44,790 nt of DNA, taken from NCBI GenBank assembly GCA_903970515.1, contig CAJCJA010000038.1, positions 1-44,790 of the forward strand. Direction: 5' to 3'. Positions 1-7,447 of this stretch are shown here, one piece after another. The translations under genes were made by a program, and so were the position numbers. This DNA comes from Candidatus Saccharibacteria bacterium CG_4_10_14_0_2_um_filter_52_9. GTDB lineage: Bacteria > Actinomycetota > Acidimicrobiia > Acidimicrobiales > RAAP-2. Numbering within the stretch: the first letter of the stretch is position 1; each line of letters opens with the position of its first letter. The notes beneath the pieces were generated by a model. The model searched no databases and was not told the origin of the DNA. It was given only the letters and a program-made list of their open reading frames with translations.

Positions 1-130
1 CGACCTTCTTCGCAGGAGCCTTCTTCTTCGCTGGGGCCTTCTTCTTCGCGACCTTCTTGGCTGGCGCCTTCTTCTTCGCGACCTTCTTTGCTGGGGCCTT
101 CTTCTTCGCGACCTTCTTTGCTGGGGCCAT
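1..130 (-). CDS. Lys/Ala/Pro-repeat protein, N-terminal fragment (leaves the window)
   Basis: On the minus strand an ATG at 130 opens a frame that runs off the window after 43 codons. It reads MAPAKKVAKK and then near-perfect copies of the decapeptide KAPAKKVAKK, followed by shorter KAPAKK units; the DNA repeats with a 30-base period. The start is supported by GAGAGGA about seven bases upstream. Such highly basic tails are known from histone H1-like and HU-like nucleoid proteins, from N-termini of some actinobacterial sigma factors, and from TraR/DksA-type proteins. Here the basic repeat is N-terminal and the folded part lies outside the window, so the family cannot be named. Nucleic-acid contact is the likely role of the tail (inference). 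Confidence 0.75.
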   Translation of the reverse strand, partial: MAPAKKVAKKKAPAKKVAKKKAPAKKVAKKKAPAKKKAPAKKV

Positions 131-143
131 TGTTAATCCTCTC

Positions 144-157
144 TGAACTTCGGTTCA
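144..157 (-). promoter_or_regulatory. Small hairpin just upstream of the Shine-Dalgarno of the Lys-rich gene
   Basis: TGAAC-TTCG-GTTCA is a perfect 5-bp stem with a four-base loop. It sits directly upstream of the GAGAGGA ribosome site of the minus-strand gene starting at 130. It could influence translation of the basic protein, but a 5-bp stem can occur by chance. A TAAATT at 170-175 (minus strand) would be a possible -10 placing this hairpin in the 5' leader; no convincing -35 was seen. Confidence 0.25.
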
Positions 158-583
158 AGACACTTTCACAATTTAACCAGACTTCAAATCCAAAAAGCGG
201 CATTCGAGTGCATGCGAAATTCACCCGCTTCGTGACGTCGACAATCAAGAAATTGCAAACTGAACGACCATCTGACAAAAGTCATTGTGCGAGATTCATG
301 CCCACTGCGTCGCGTAATCCATCCGAAATCTCAAACTTCGGGCGGCCACCCCCGCGTTCAACGTCATCGACGCCGGCGATCATGTGCCTCTCGAGCGAAC
401 GTGATATCGAGTGCTAACCCGGAAGCCACGAGGAGAGGCGATAGACGATGATGTCGAATCGACTCATTATTGCGAATGCAATGCGAATCCAGTCAGGACT
501 CGGAACGTCGGGCATGTCGGCTACTTTGTCGTCAAGGCAATAGTGAATTCCCGACACGGTTTACCCTTTTAGTTGCTTTGACT
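158..583. other. Intergenic region without a recognised gene
   Basis: About 425 bases lie between the leader of the Lys-rich gene and the end of the SDR gene. Open frames here have no recognisable protein character and no ribosome site. I see no convincing intrinsic terminator (no GC-rich stem followed by a T-run) and no tRNA. It probably holds the promoter region of the Lys-rich gene. Confidence 0.4.
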
Positions 584-1351
584 TCAGATGACGGGCGAGA
601 GTCCACCATCGAGCGCGATACCGACACCCGTGACGTAGCTCGCTCGAGGCGACAGAAGAAAAGCAGCGAGATCCGCAAATTCTTGCGCACGACCCACGCG
701 GCCCAACGGAATATTCGAACCCTTCGCCATCGACGAATAGAGTTCCTCAAGATTCATGTGCGCGTCGAGCGCTCGTCGTCGCCACTGACCGGACTCAACG
801 AGGCCAATCAATATCGCATTCACGCGAACGCCTTGAGGACCCGCTTCATTCGCCATGGCCTTCGTAAGTGCGAGCCCGGCCGCGCGAGAGGCCGTAGTGG
901 GTGTCGAGTTTGCCTGTGGCGTCCTTGCCATGATGGCAAGGACATTGAGGATTGCGCCCTTGGATTGTTCCAACGACGGCAGCACTCGACGTGCGACGTG
1001 CAGTGCCGCTATCACCTTTAATTCGAAGTCGTCACGCCATTGCTCCGATGTGGAATCGCGCACCGCCGAACCCGATGAACGTCCCGCGTTATTCACCGCA
1101 CCGTCAAGGCGACCGAACGTCGCAAGTGCTGTGTCGATGAAATTGTCAAGCTGCGTTTCGTTCGTCACGTCAGCTTGAACGCACAGGGCATTCGCACCCA
1201 GGTCCGTACGTGCACTCGCAATTCGCTCACCATCACGACCACAGATCGCGACGCGAGCCCCTTCGTCGATGAGTGTCTTGGCGAGTGCGAGCCCAAGACC
1301 GTCGGTGCCGCCCGTGATTAGAAATGTCTTGTCGCGAAGTTCAAGTTCCAT
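584..1351 (-). CDS. SDR-fold protein with all three catalytic residues replaced
   Basis: The 255-residue product has the length and layout of a classical short-chain dehydrogenase/reductase. The nucleotide-binding TGGTDGLG is at residues 13-20, the NNAG motif at 87-90, and the C-terminal part ends GVGIALDGGLSPVI as in classical SDRs. The active site is gone: where the family has Ser139, Tyr152 and Lys156 (S-x12-Y-x3-K), this protein has Ala139, Thr152 and Arg156, read from LNVLAIMA and PTTASRAAG. The cofactor site therefore looks intact while hydride-transfer chemistry should be lost or altered. It may be a nucleotide-binding regulatory protein or have unusual chemistry (inference). It is a single gene on the minus strand. 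There is no Shine-Dalgarno; TAGTAT lies six bases before the ATG, suggesting a leaderless message. Confidence 0.85.
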   Translation of the reverse strand: MELELRDKTFLITGGTDGLGLALAKTLIDEGARVAICGRDGERIASARTDLGANALCVQADVTNETQLDNFIDTALATFGRLDGAVNNAGRSSGSAVRDSTSEQWRDDFELKVIAALHVARRVLPSLEQSKGAILNVLAIMARTPQANSTPTTASRAAGLALTKAMANEAGPQGVRVNAILIGLVESGQWRRRALDAHMNLEELYSSMAKGSNIPLGRVGRAQEFADLAAFLLSPRASYVTGVGIALDGGLSPVI

Positions 1352-1357
1352 GACTGG

Positions 1358-1363
1358 ATACTA
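1358..1363 (-). promoter_or_regulatory. -10 element for the SDR-like gene, leaderless arrangement
   Basis: TAGTAT on the minus strand is followed by six bases (CCAGTC) and the ATG at 1351. This matches the actinobacterial TANNNT -10 with transcription starting at the start codon. No clear -35 was seen. Confidence 0.5.
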
Positions 1364-1395
1364 CGTAGCGAAGGACAATAGACACCGCTTGCTCG

Positions 1396-1941
1396 TCACC
1401 AAAAGATCGCACTCCGTCGTCGCAGGGATCCGTTGACGAAGAGCCAGACGCCCACGATCACCATCAGCGTGCAAATGACCAGTGGCGTTAGCACGGGTCC
1501 AATCCAGGTTACGGGGATGAGAAAGTAGACGTCACGAGTAAACAGACTGCGAGGCCACTGGTCGAGAATCCGCAGCCACCCGTAGTAGGAGATGTCCCAA
1601 CAAGCAAAACTCGTGAGGAACGCTCCTAGACGCTGCGGGGTGTTTTTCCCGACCAGGTAGGCGAGAACCACGAGCATCACGATCGTCGCCGATTCACGCG
1701 CCACTTCGATGTCCGCAATGCGATGGTTCAGCAGTAATGCGTGTGCCGGCTTGACGAACTCGATGAAACCGAGGTTCAGATACACGTGGAACCTCGAAAG
1801 GGCGTAATTCTGACGAAACTTGATGAGTGTCCGCAGGTACACGACGACCGCCGCCTCTACGTAGCCAAACGCGACGCCGAAGATCACCAGGAAACAGGCG
1901 TCCGTGACGGTTTTTCGATCGACCCGGCGCGACGAAAGCAT
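1396..1941 (-). CDS. Conserved-looking multi-spanning membrane protein of unknown function
   Basis: The 181-residue product has about five hydrophobic segments: near residues 15-35 (FGVAFGYVEAAVVVYL), 85-100 (TIVMLVVLAYLVG), 105-125, 135-155 and 155-175. A basic N-terminus and a basic C-terminus (SLRRRSAIFW) flank them. The segment GYVEAAVVVYLR and an aromatic WDISYYGWLR loop stand out. I recall similar uncharacterised membrane proteins in other phyla but cannot assign a function. It is transcribed away from the ABC exporter genes. No Shine-Dalgarno is evident; TAAAAC six bases before the ATG is a weak leaderless-type -10. Confidence 0.7.
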   Translation of the reverse strand: MLSSRRVDRKTVTDACFLVIFGVAFGYVEAAVVVYLRTLIKFRQNYALSRFHVYLNLGFIEFVKPAHALLLNHRIADIEVARESATIVMLVVLAYLVGKNTPQRLGAFLTSFACWDISYYGWLRILDQWPRSLFTRDVYFLIPVTWIGPVLTPLVICTLMVIVGVWLFVNGSLRRRSAIFW

Positions 1942-2038
1942 GGTGCTGTTTTATCACTGTCGTTGCGAGCCCAAAATCTCAGGCTGTCGTCGCCAACGCC
2001 ACGTCGTTGCATTCACCCGTCGCGTTTGACCAATTCAT

Positions 2039-2044
2039 TAGTGT
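2039..2044 (+). promoter_or_regulatory. -10 element for the ABC exporter operon, leaderless arrangement
   Basis: TAGTGT is followed by seven bases (GAGAACG) and the ATG at 2052, which would put the transcription start at the start codon. The 110 bases between the divergent genes hold this element and the opposing start region of the membrane protein. Confidence 0.45.
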
Positions 2045-2051
2045 GAGAACG

Positions 2052-2894
2052 ATGAGCGCAATCGAGGTGCGAGGACTTAGTCGAAGCTACGGCGATTTCG
2101 TTGCGGTTTCGGATTTGGACCTCAGCATCGAGACGGGTGAATGTCTCTCAATCCTTGGTCCCAACGGCGCTGGTAAGACGACCGTCGTCGAAATCCTCGA
2201 GGGCTACCGACATCGAGACGCCGGAGAGATTCGCGTCCTCGACGTCGATCCGGCGCATCCAACGCGTTCATGGCGTCAAAGGATCGGCATCGTGCTACAA
2301 AGTGCGAGTGACCTGGGCGAACTGACCGTACGTGAAGCAACGCAACATTTCGCTCGTTTCTACTCGAACCCGCGCACCGTCGATGAAGCGATCGATCTGG
2401 TGGGTCTGAGCGAGAAGTCTGAGTCACGCGTCTCAAGACTCTCAGGAGGACAACGTCGACGACTCGACGTGGCGCTCGGCGTCATCGGCCGACCGGAACT
2501 CCTGTTCCTGGACGAACCTACGACGGGCTTTGACCCCGAAGCTCGGCGAGTCTTTTGGGACTTGATACGTCGGCTCAAGGACGAAGGGGTCACAATTTTG
2601 CTGACCACGCACTACCTCGACGAAGCGGACGCCCTCGCCGATCGAGTCATCGTTGTCACGCGAGGAAAGAAGGTTGCCGATACGACGCCCGCGGGTCTGG
2701 GCAGCCGCTCCGAACACGTCGTTCGAGTCCGCTGGAAGGAGAATGACGTTGTCCAGGAACGCCAGACGACGGAACCAACTCAGGTAGTCCAAGAACTAGC
2801 GACAAGATTCGCTGGCGAAATACCAGGACTCGAGGTCGTGCGAACGACACTCGAACAGGCGTATTTGGAACTCGTTGAATCGGATCAGGCATGA
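2052..2894 (+). CDS. ABC transporter ATP-binding protein (ABC-2 / drug-export type)
   Basis: This is a 280-residue cytoplasmic ATPase subunit. Visible motifs in order are Walker A GPNGAGKTT at residues 36-44, the Q-loop in GIVLQSAS, the ABC signature LSGGQRRRLDVALG, Walker B LLFLDEPTTGFD with its catalytic Glu, and the H-loop His in ILLTTHYLDEADALADR. The last motif is typical of the CcmA/DrrA-type exporter ATPases. The frame is open upstream to 2007, but the protein family begins near the ATG at 2052. The stop overlaps the start of the permease by four bases (ATGA), so the two are one transcription unit and probably translationally coupled. The substrate cannot be told; lipids, drugs or antibiotics are usual for the type. 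Confidence 0.93.
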   Translation: MSAIEVRGLSRSYGDFVAVSDLDLSIETGECLSILGPNGAGKTTVVEILEGYRHRDAGEIRVLDVDPAHPTRSWRQRIGIVLQSASDLGELTVREATQHFARFYSNPRTVDEAIDLVGLSEKSESRVSRLSGGQRRRLDVALGVIGRPELLFLDEPTTGFDPEARRVFWDLIRRLKDEGVTILLTTHYLDEADALADRVIVVTRGKKVADTTPAGLGSRSEHVVRVRWKENDVVQERQTTEPTQVVQELATRFAGEIPGLEVVRTTLEQAYLELVESDQA

Positions 2895-3691
2895 CCAATC
2901 TTTTCGCGCTCTACTACCACCGAGCCCGTCTGGAGATCCGCCTTCTACTCCGTGATAGAAACGCCGTTGTCTTTTCGATGCTGTTGCCCGTGTTCTTGCT
3001 CGTCATCTTCGGCTCGGTGTTCAACTCGACGAAACTCGGCAACACCAATGTCACCTTCGCCCAGTACTTCGTCGCCGGCCTCTTGGCTTCGGGTTTGCTC
3101 TATAGCTCGTTCCAACAACTCGCGATCGCCATTCCAGAGGAGCGCACCAACGGCACCCTCAAGCGCCTCGTGGGCTCACCGATGCCACCGAGCGTGTATT
3201 TCGTTGGCAAACTCGCCGCGTCCACATTCATCTACGTCTTCCAAGCGATCGCGCTTCTCGCAATCGGTCATTACAGCTATCACATCCAGCTTCCCTCCAC
3301 GGCCACCTTGTGGCTCGATTTTCTCTGGATCAGCGCACTGGGACTCGTCGCGAGCGCGTTGCTCGGCATCACCTTCTCGAACTTCGCGAAGAACGCCAAG
3401 TCCGCGTCGGCGCTCGCGACACCCATTGTGCTGTTTTTTCAATTCACGTCGGGCGTGTTCTTCGTCTACGCCAATCTGCCAACGTGGATGCAGGATATCT
3501 CTGCGGTCTTTCCACTCAAATGGATGGCCCAAGCGATGCGAGGAGTATTCCTACCAAAGAGCTTCGCGTATCAAGAAGTCGCACACAGTTTTGAGTTTCC
3601 CAAGGCGGCGGTCATTCTCGGGGCGTGGTCAATTGGCGCAGCAATCCTCTGCCGGTTCACGTTTCACTGGTTGCCAAAAAACGAAAGTTAG
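2891..3691 (+). CDS. ABC-2 type transporter permease
   Basis: The 266-residue membrane protein has six predicted spans. A short basic amphipathic N-terminus (YYHRARLEIRLLLRDRNAVV) is followed by the first span at about residues 28-46. A large loop carries PEERTNGTLKRLVGSPM, the typical ABC-2 segment before span three, and the last span precedes HWLPKNES. It partners the ATPase encoded immediately upstream, with ATGA overlap. Together they would form a half-transporter pair that dimerises into an exporter. It ends 19 bases before the convergent gene at 3711, leaving little room for a terminator. Confidence 0.92.
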   Translation: MTNLFALYYHRARLEIRLLLRDRNAVVFSMLLPVFLLVIFGSVFNSTKLGNTNVTFAQYFVAGLLASGLLYSSFQQLAIAIPEERTNGTLKRLVGSPMPPSVYFVGKLAASTFIYVFQAIALLAIGHYSYHIQLPSTATLWLDFLWISALGLVASALLGITFSNFAKNAKSASALATPIVLFFQFTSGVFFVYANLPTWMQDISAVFPLKWMAQAMRGVFLPKSFAYQEVAHSFEFPKAAVILGAWSIGAAILCRFTFHWLPKNES

Positions 3692-3710
3692 ATCGGCGCA
3701 CCACGACGCT

Positions 3711-4565
3711 TTAGAGTCCCGCGGTGAGCGACGACAGCGACGTCACTTCGTTCGCCGGAGGAACCGTCACGGTGACCGGCGCCCCGAAATTGGAGAACGT
3801 CACGGTGCTGGTGAACTGCGTCGGCGTCGAATCGACGCTAACTGAACCGCTAGCGTCCAATTCCGCAATCTGATTATTCGAGTTGATGTACACGTCAGCC
3901 TGATAGCCGTTGACTGATGGAGTCGACGACGCGAGTTGCTTTTGAATCCACGTCGGGAGCTCCTTATAGAGAGAGTTCACCTGACTCTGAATTTGTGAAG
4001 AACTCGCGGTGACGGTGTACTCGTGAAGAGACTCTCCGTCCTTCGTGACGATGCCATCGTCGCTCACGGTGAGGCCGTTTCTTGCCAATTGCGCGAGACC
4101 CGATAGCGGTGTTCCACCGCTTAGCGGGCTCGACGTACTCGACAGATTTAACGGCACCGATATCCACGTCGTGGGCAACGTCACGAGTGAATTGGTGAGG
4201 TCAATGTAGACAGTGCCGTCCTCGATCTCTTCACTCGCGGTGCCGAGTTTGCTTAACGAGCCGCCGAAGCTCTCGTTGAGGTTGCAAGCGACCGAGGAGA
4301 AAGAACACGCCCCCGTCACATTTATGGTGAACGAGGTCAGACCAGTGACGTTCTCGTTCAAGTTGAAATCGACAGATGTGCTCTGCACGGTGCTCAGCAG
4401 AGCGTTGCGAACGACCGCGGCGCCGTCGGAGGGAGAACTCGACGTGAGGACCGCCACAAGAATGGACGCGACGAGCAGCACCCCCACGAGCATGAAGGGG
4501 ACAAGGTTTCTCTTCTTATCGGGGCGCGAAGTGACGCCTTCGTCGACCCGCGCTGCATCGTCCAT
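3711..4565 (-). CDS. Membrane-anchored extracytoplasmic protein, LppX/LprG-like by overall look
   Basis: The 284-residue product has a 20-residue charged cytoplasmic start, one hydrophobic span at about residues 22-42 (LVPFMLVGVLLVASILVAVL), then an extracytoplasmic domain rich in Ser, Thr, Val and Asn. There is no lipobox Cys, so it is an anchored rather than a lipidated protein. The domain has alternating polar/hydrophobic beta-strand patterns and phrases such as DGTVYIDLTNS, WISVPL and NGYQADVYINSNNQIAELDASG. These resemble the lipid-carrying LppX/LprAFG or LolA-like fold, but only loosely. The start is supported by GGAAGAG seven bases before the ATG. Two Cys (CSFSSVAC) could form a disulphide. 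Function unknown. Confidence 0.7.
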   Translation of the reverse strand: MDDAARVDEGVTSRPDKKRNLVPFMLVGVLLVASILVAVLTSSSPSDGAAVVRNALLSTVQSTSVDFNLNENVTGLTSFTINVTGACSFSSVACNLNESFGGSLSKLGTASEEIEDGTVYIDLTNSLVTLPTTWISVPLNLSSTSSPLSGGTPLSGLAQLARNGLTVSDDGIVTKDGESLHEYTVTASSSQIQSQVNSLYKELPTWIQKQLASSTPSVNGYQADVYINSNNQIAELDASGSVSVDSTPTQFTSTVTFSNFGAPVTVTVPPANEVTSLSSLTAGL

Positions 4566-4700
4566 GCTCGTACTCTTCCAATCCGAATAACGGGAACCCG
4601 CACAAATCTAGTGGTTGTGACATGAACGTCCACATCCAAGCCGGCGATTCGCCCGTAACTCATGATGGTCGCCTGACTGCTTCGTGGAATGAGGTCGAGG

Positions 4701-6149
4701 CTACAGATTCTGTTCGAACTCAATCAAGACTGCGACGCGGTCTTCCTTCGAGGGCATGTCAAAGTAAGGATTTCCCTTGCTCCAGTAGTACGCCATTGGT
4801 ATGAGTCCAAGCGCCATCGCTCCCAAACCCACCCACAAGGTAGTGCCGTTGAGGTTCGGGATGGATTTGATGAACATCACCACCATGAACACCGCGCCGA
4901 TCATTGGCCACAACCCCATGAAGACGAAGTTCGTCACTGATAGAAACAGTTGCCTTCGATACAAGACGACGACAGCCAGACCAGCGAGGCTGTAGTAAAT
5001 GCAGATCTGCAGTCCGATTGCATTGATACCGTCAGAGAGAATCGAGTCGATCGATCCCACGAACTGCGAACCAACGAAGAGCGCAAGAGAAAATACCGTT
5101 ACGCAAGCCGTGGCGACAATCGGCGTCTTGTACTTCTGATGAATGCGACCGAGTGCCTTGGGCAGTGTATTGTCGCGGCCCATCGCAAACATGGTCCGGG
5201 TGACTTGGATAAGCGTGGTTTCCAACGTCGCAATCGTGGACAGGACCACCGCGACGACAATGAGTTTGCCGCCGGTACCGTGCCAAACTGCCTGACCCAA
5301 GACGCTCAACACGTCAGCGTCGTTCTTCTCGATTTGGTGGCCGCTCAAGACGAGATTGGTCGCAACGGTGAAGACTTCAAAGAGCACGAAGACAAAGATC
5401 ATGCCGATGATCCCGCCAAGACCCGGTGTCCTGGTTGCCCCCTTGGTCTCTTCGTTCAGATTTGCCGTCACGTCCCAGCCCCAGTAATAGAAGGCGGCGA
5501 CGAGTGCCCCGGCGAAGAACCCGGTCGATCCGTGAAAAATTCCCGGTGAGAACCAGTGCCAAGAAAACGAATGCACATGTTGACCGTGCGCGATCGCCAG
5601 GATCGCAAAGAGCGTGAGGAGCACGATTTCAATCGACGACATGACAATTTGCACGGTTACCGTAACCGTCACGCCTACCGCCACCGCGGCGACCATCATC
5701 AGAAAAAAGACGGCGCCGACGATCGTGACGGCTCCTTTGCTATTCGCGGCCGAATTTGAAAACAGGCCAAGAAGATTGGCTCCGACGGGCAATGTCGCGG
5801 CGACCATGAAAATCAGCGCCGAGACGATCAATGCCCAACCGGACATGTAGCCGAAGAAGGGATGGAGTGCTCGACGCACCCACGAGTAGCTCGCACCCGC
5901 CTTGGGCTCGACTCGACCGAGATAGCTGAAGGCGAACACGATGCCGAACATCGCTACGCCGCAATAGAGCAGCGCCGCCGCTCCGCCGAGCGCAACCGCT
6001 CCAAATAACACCGCGGTCGACGCCGCGATGGAGTAACCGGGCGCTACGCCGGCAATACCCATTACGACTGAATCAAACAGTCCGAGTGAACCTGAACGCA
6101 GCGAATTCTGATCTTGGTCAACCGCGGGCACATCCAGGGTGTCAGCCAC
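4701..6149 (-). CDS. APC-superfamily amino acid permease
   Basis: This 482-residue protein has about 12 membrane spans and the APC hallmark near the N-terminus: SLGLFDSVVMGIAGVAPGYS (residues about 21-40), the first discontinuous helix, followed by PKAGASYSWVRRALHPFFGY. It would move an amino acid or polyamine across the cytoplasmic membrane by proton symport or exchange (family knowledge); the substrate is not predictable. The start is a GTG at 6149 with a good AAAGAGG ribosome site, unlike the leaderless neighbours. An ATG-rich intergenic stretch of 135 bases separates it from the downstream secreted protein. It is not an obvious member of a pathway here. Confidence 0.92.
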   Translation of the reverse strand: MADTLDVPAVDQDQNSLRSGSLGLFDSVVMGIAGVAPGYSIAASTAVLFGAVALGGAAALLYCGVAMFGIVFAFSYLGRVEPKAGASYSWVRRALHPFFGYMSGWALIVSALIFMVAATLPVGANLLGLFSNSAANSKGAVTIVGAVFFLMMVAAVAVGVTVTVTVQIVMSSIEIVLLTLFAILAIAHGQHVHSFSWHWFSPGIFHGSTGFFAGALVAAFYYWGWDVTANLNEETKGATRTPGLGGIIGMIFVFVLFEVFTVATNLVLSGHQIEKNDADVLSVLGQAVWHGTGGKLIVVAVVLSTIATLETTLIQVTRTMFAMGRDNTLPKALGRIHQKYKTPIVATACVTVFSLALFVGSQFVGSIDSILSDGINAIGLQICIYYSLAGLAVVVLYRRQLFLSVTNFVFMGLWPMIGAVFMVVMFIKSIPNLNGTTLWVGLGAMALGLIPMAYYWSKGNPYFDMPSKEDRVAVLIEFEQNL

Positions 6150-6275
6150 GACTACCTCTTTCTTGTCGGTGTCACTTTCAATACCAATTGTTAAGTACCG
6201 AAATGTAACATGACGACCGCAAGACGGACGGCGTTCTTGACGCTCGTTGTTAACGCTGCGTGAATAGTGGCCGCC

Positions 6276-7250
6276 CTACGGGGCGATGCCGGTCGTACCG
6301 GGAACGATGCCAGAGATATTCGTACTCGCGAGCTTGGTGCATGTGGTGCTCGCCAGTGGTACCCACCAGTTCCCCGAACCGAGGAAACCCACCGACAGAC
6401 TTTCGAAATTGGCCGCAACGCATTGCGACGGCGTAAAGTTTCCCGTCTCAACAACACCGAACGCGGCACTCGACGTTGCCCCTGGGGCCAGTCGGATAGA
6501 TTCCCCGTATCCTTGCGAACCAGTGTCGCGCTGCGTGGCTTGAGGTCCCACCAAAATGTGGGCGACGTTCGCCAATGAACCTGTGACTGGTTGCACATCG
6601 GGTGTACCCGATACCGAACATGCGCTCGTGCCATCGTTCGTAAAGATCAACGGGTAGAAGATTGTCCCAGCCGTCCCATCGCTTTGTCCGACAGTCAATT
6701 TGAGAGACGTTGTGGTGCACGCGCTCGGCTTGGGGAACGACAACGACGAGAGCGAAGTCCACTTCGTGGGCCCGTTCACGCACACGCTGAGCGACTTCGA
6801 CAATTTCACCAGATGAGGAGCGCTACCCGGACTCGTCACGGCTACTGCCGCAGCTTGTCGCTGCGTACAAAGCACCCCCTCCTCGGTCTGAATGTTTTGG
6901 ACGACCTGGTACGTGTCGTTCACGTCCCACGGCTGCGCCGGGACTGCGAGGCCCTTCGTCGTGGCGAGCGAGACCTTCGAGCCAAACGCCACACCCGATG
7001 ACGCCACGAATTGATACGTGGTCGCGCCCGACCAGTTACACGTAGGAAAATACGTACTGGTAAAGATCAGACGCACGTCTGCTCCCCCGGGTCGAGTCGT
7101 CACGCTCGAATTCGCATCGAAGTGCAAGGCATTGCATCGTGGCGGCGTCACTGCCGTAGCTGCGCCGACAGAACTGACGTTGCCCACAAGGAGCAGCGAT
7201 CCAACCAACGTAGCCACGGCAACTATTCGACCGCCGAAAGAAAAGTTCAT
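6276..7250 (-). CDS. Secreted DUF4232-like protein
   Basis: The 324-residue product has a signal peptide (basic start, hydrophobic core at about residues 8-28, cleavage near SSVGAATA). The C-terminal ~150 residues resemble the actinobacterial DUF4232 domain: a leading Cys (SACTTTSLKLTVGQSDGTAG), IFYPLIFTNDGTSACSVSGTP, a later RLAPGATSSAAFGV and a conserved final Cys pair. The N-terminal half (CNWSGATTYQF, VQNIQTEEGVLC) looks like a second, related beta-sandwich, so the protein may be a tandem. DUF4232 proteins are exported, often lipoproteins, with no established function. AACTAT lies six bases before the ATG, a weak leaderless-type -10. Confidence 0.75.
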   Translation of the reverse strand: MNFSFGGRIVAVATLVGSLLLVGNVSSVGAATAVTPPRCNALHFDANSSVTTRPGGADVRLIFTSTYFPTCNWSGATTYQFVASSGVAFGSKVSLATTKGLAVPAQPWDVNDTYQVVQNIQTEEGVLCTQRQAAAVAVTSPGSAPHLVKLSKSLSVCVNGPTKWTSLSSLSFPKPSACTTTSLKLTVGQSDGTAGTIFYPLIFTNDGTSACSVSGTPDVQPVTGSLANVAHILVGPQATQRDTGSQGYGESIRLAPGATSSAAFGVVETGNFTPSQCVAANFESLSVGFLGSGNWWVPLASTTCTKLASTNISGIVPGTTGIAP

Positions 7251-7447
7251 TACTTCATAGTTACACTTGAATTCGCGAAATCAATCGGCCTGAGCCAAAC
7301 GTCACCGGATTGTCAAACTAGTCAGAGGATCCGTCACTGCTATCAATGCATCTACCTTCTCACCCGTGATTCTCCTGAGGTTGAAGCTCACATCGAAGGA
7401 CTGCGAAAGCCTCAACTACATTTGTCAGAGCGTGCGCCCACGAAATT

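Noticed and set aside
1-130. Short tandem DNA repeats as a CRISPR or VNTR outside genes
   Set aside because: The 30-base units are contiguous, in frame and encode a Lys/Ala/Pro decapeptide; there are no spacers.
470-1021. Plus-strand open frame opposite the SDR-like gene
   Set aside because: It is Arg-rich without a domain and lies antisense to a gene with clear SDR motifs.
4591-4600. Inverted repeat CGGG-AA-CCCG as a terminator
   Set aside because: The stem has four pairs with a two-base loop and there is no T-run; too weak to support a terminator.
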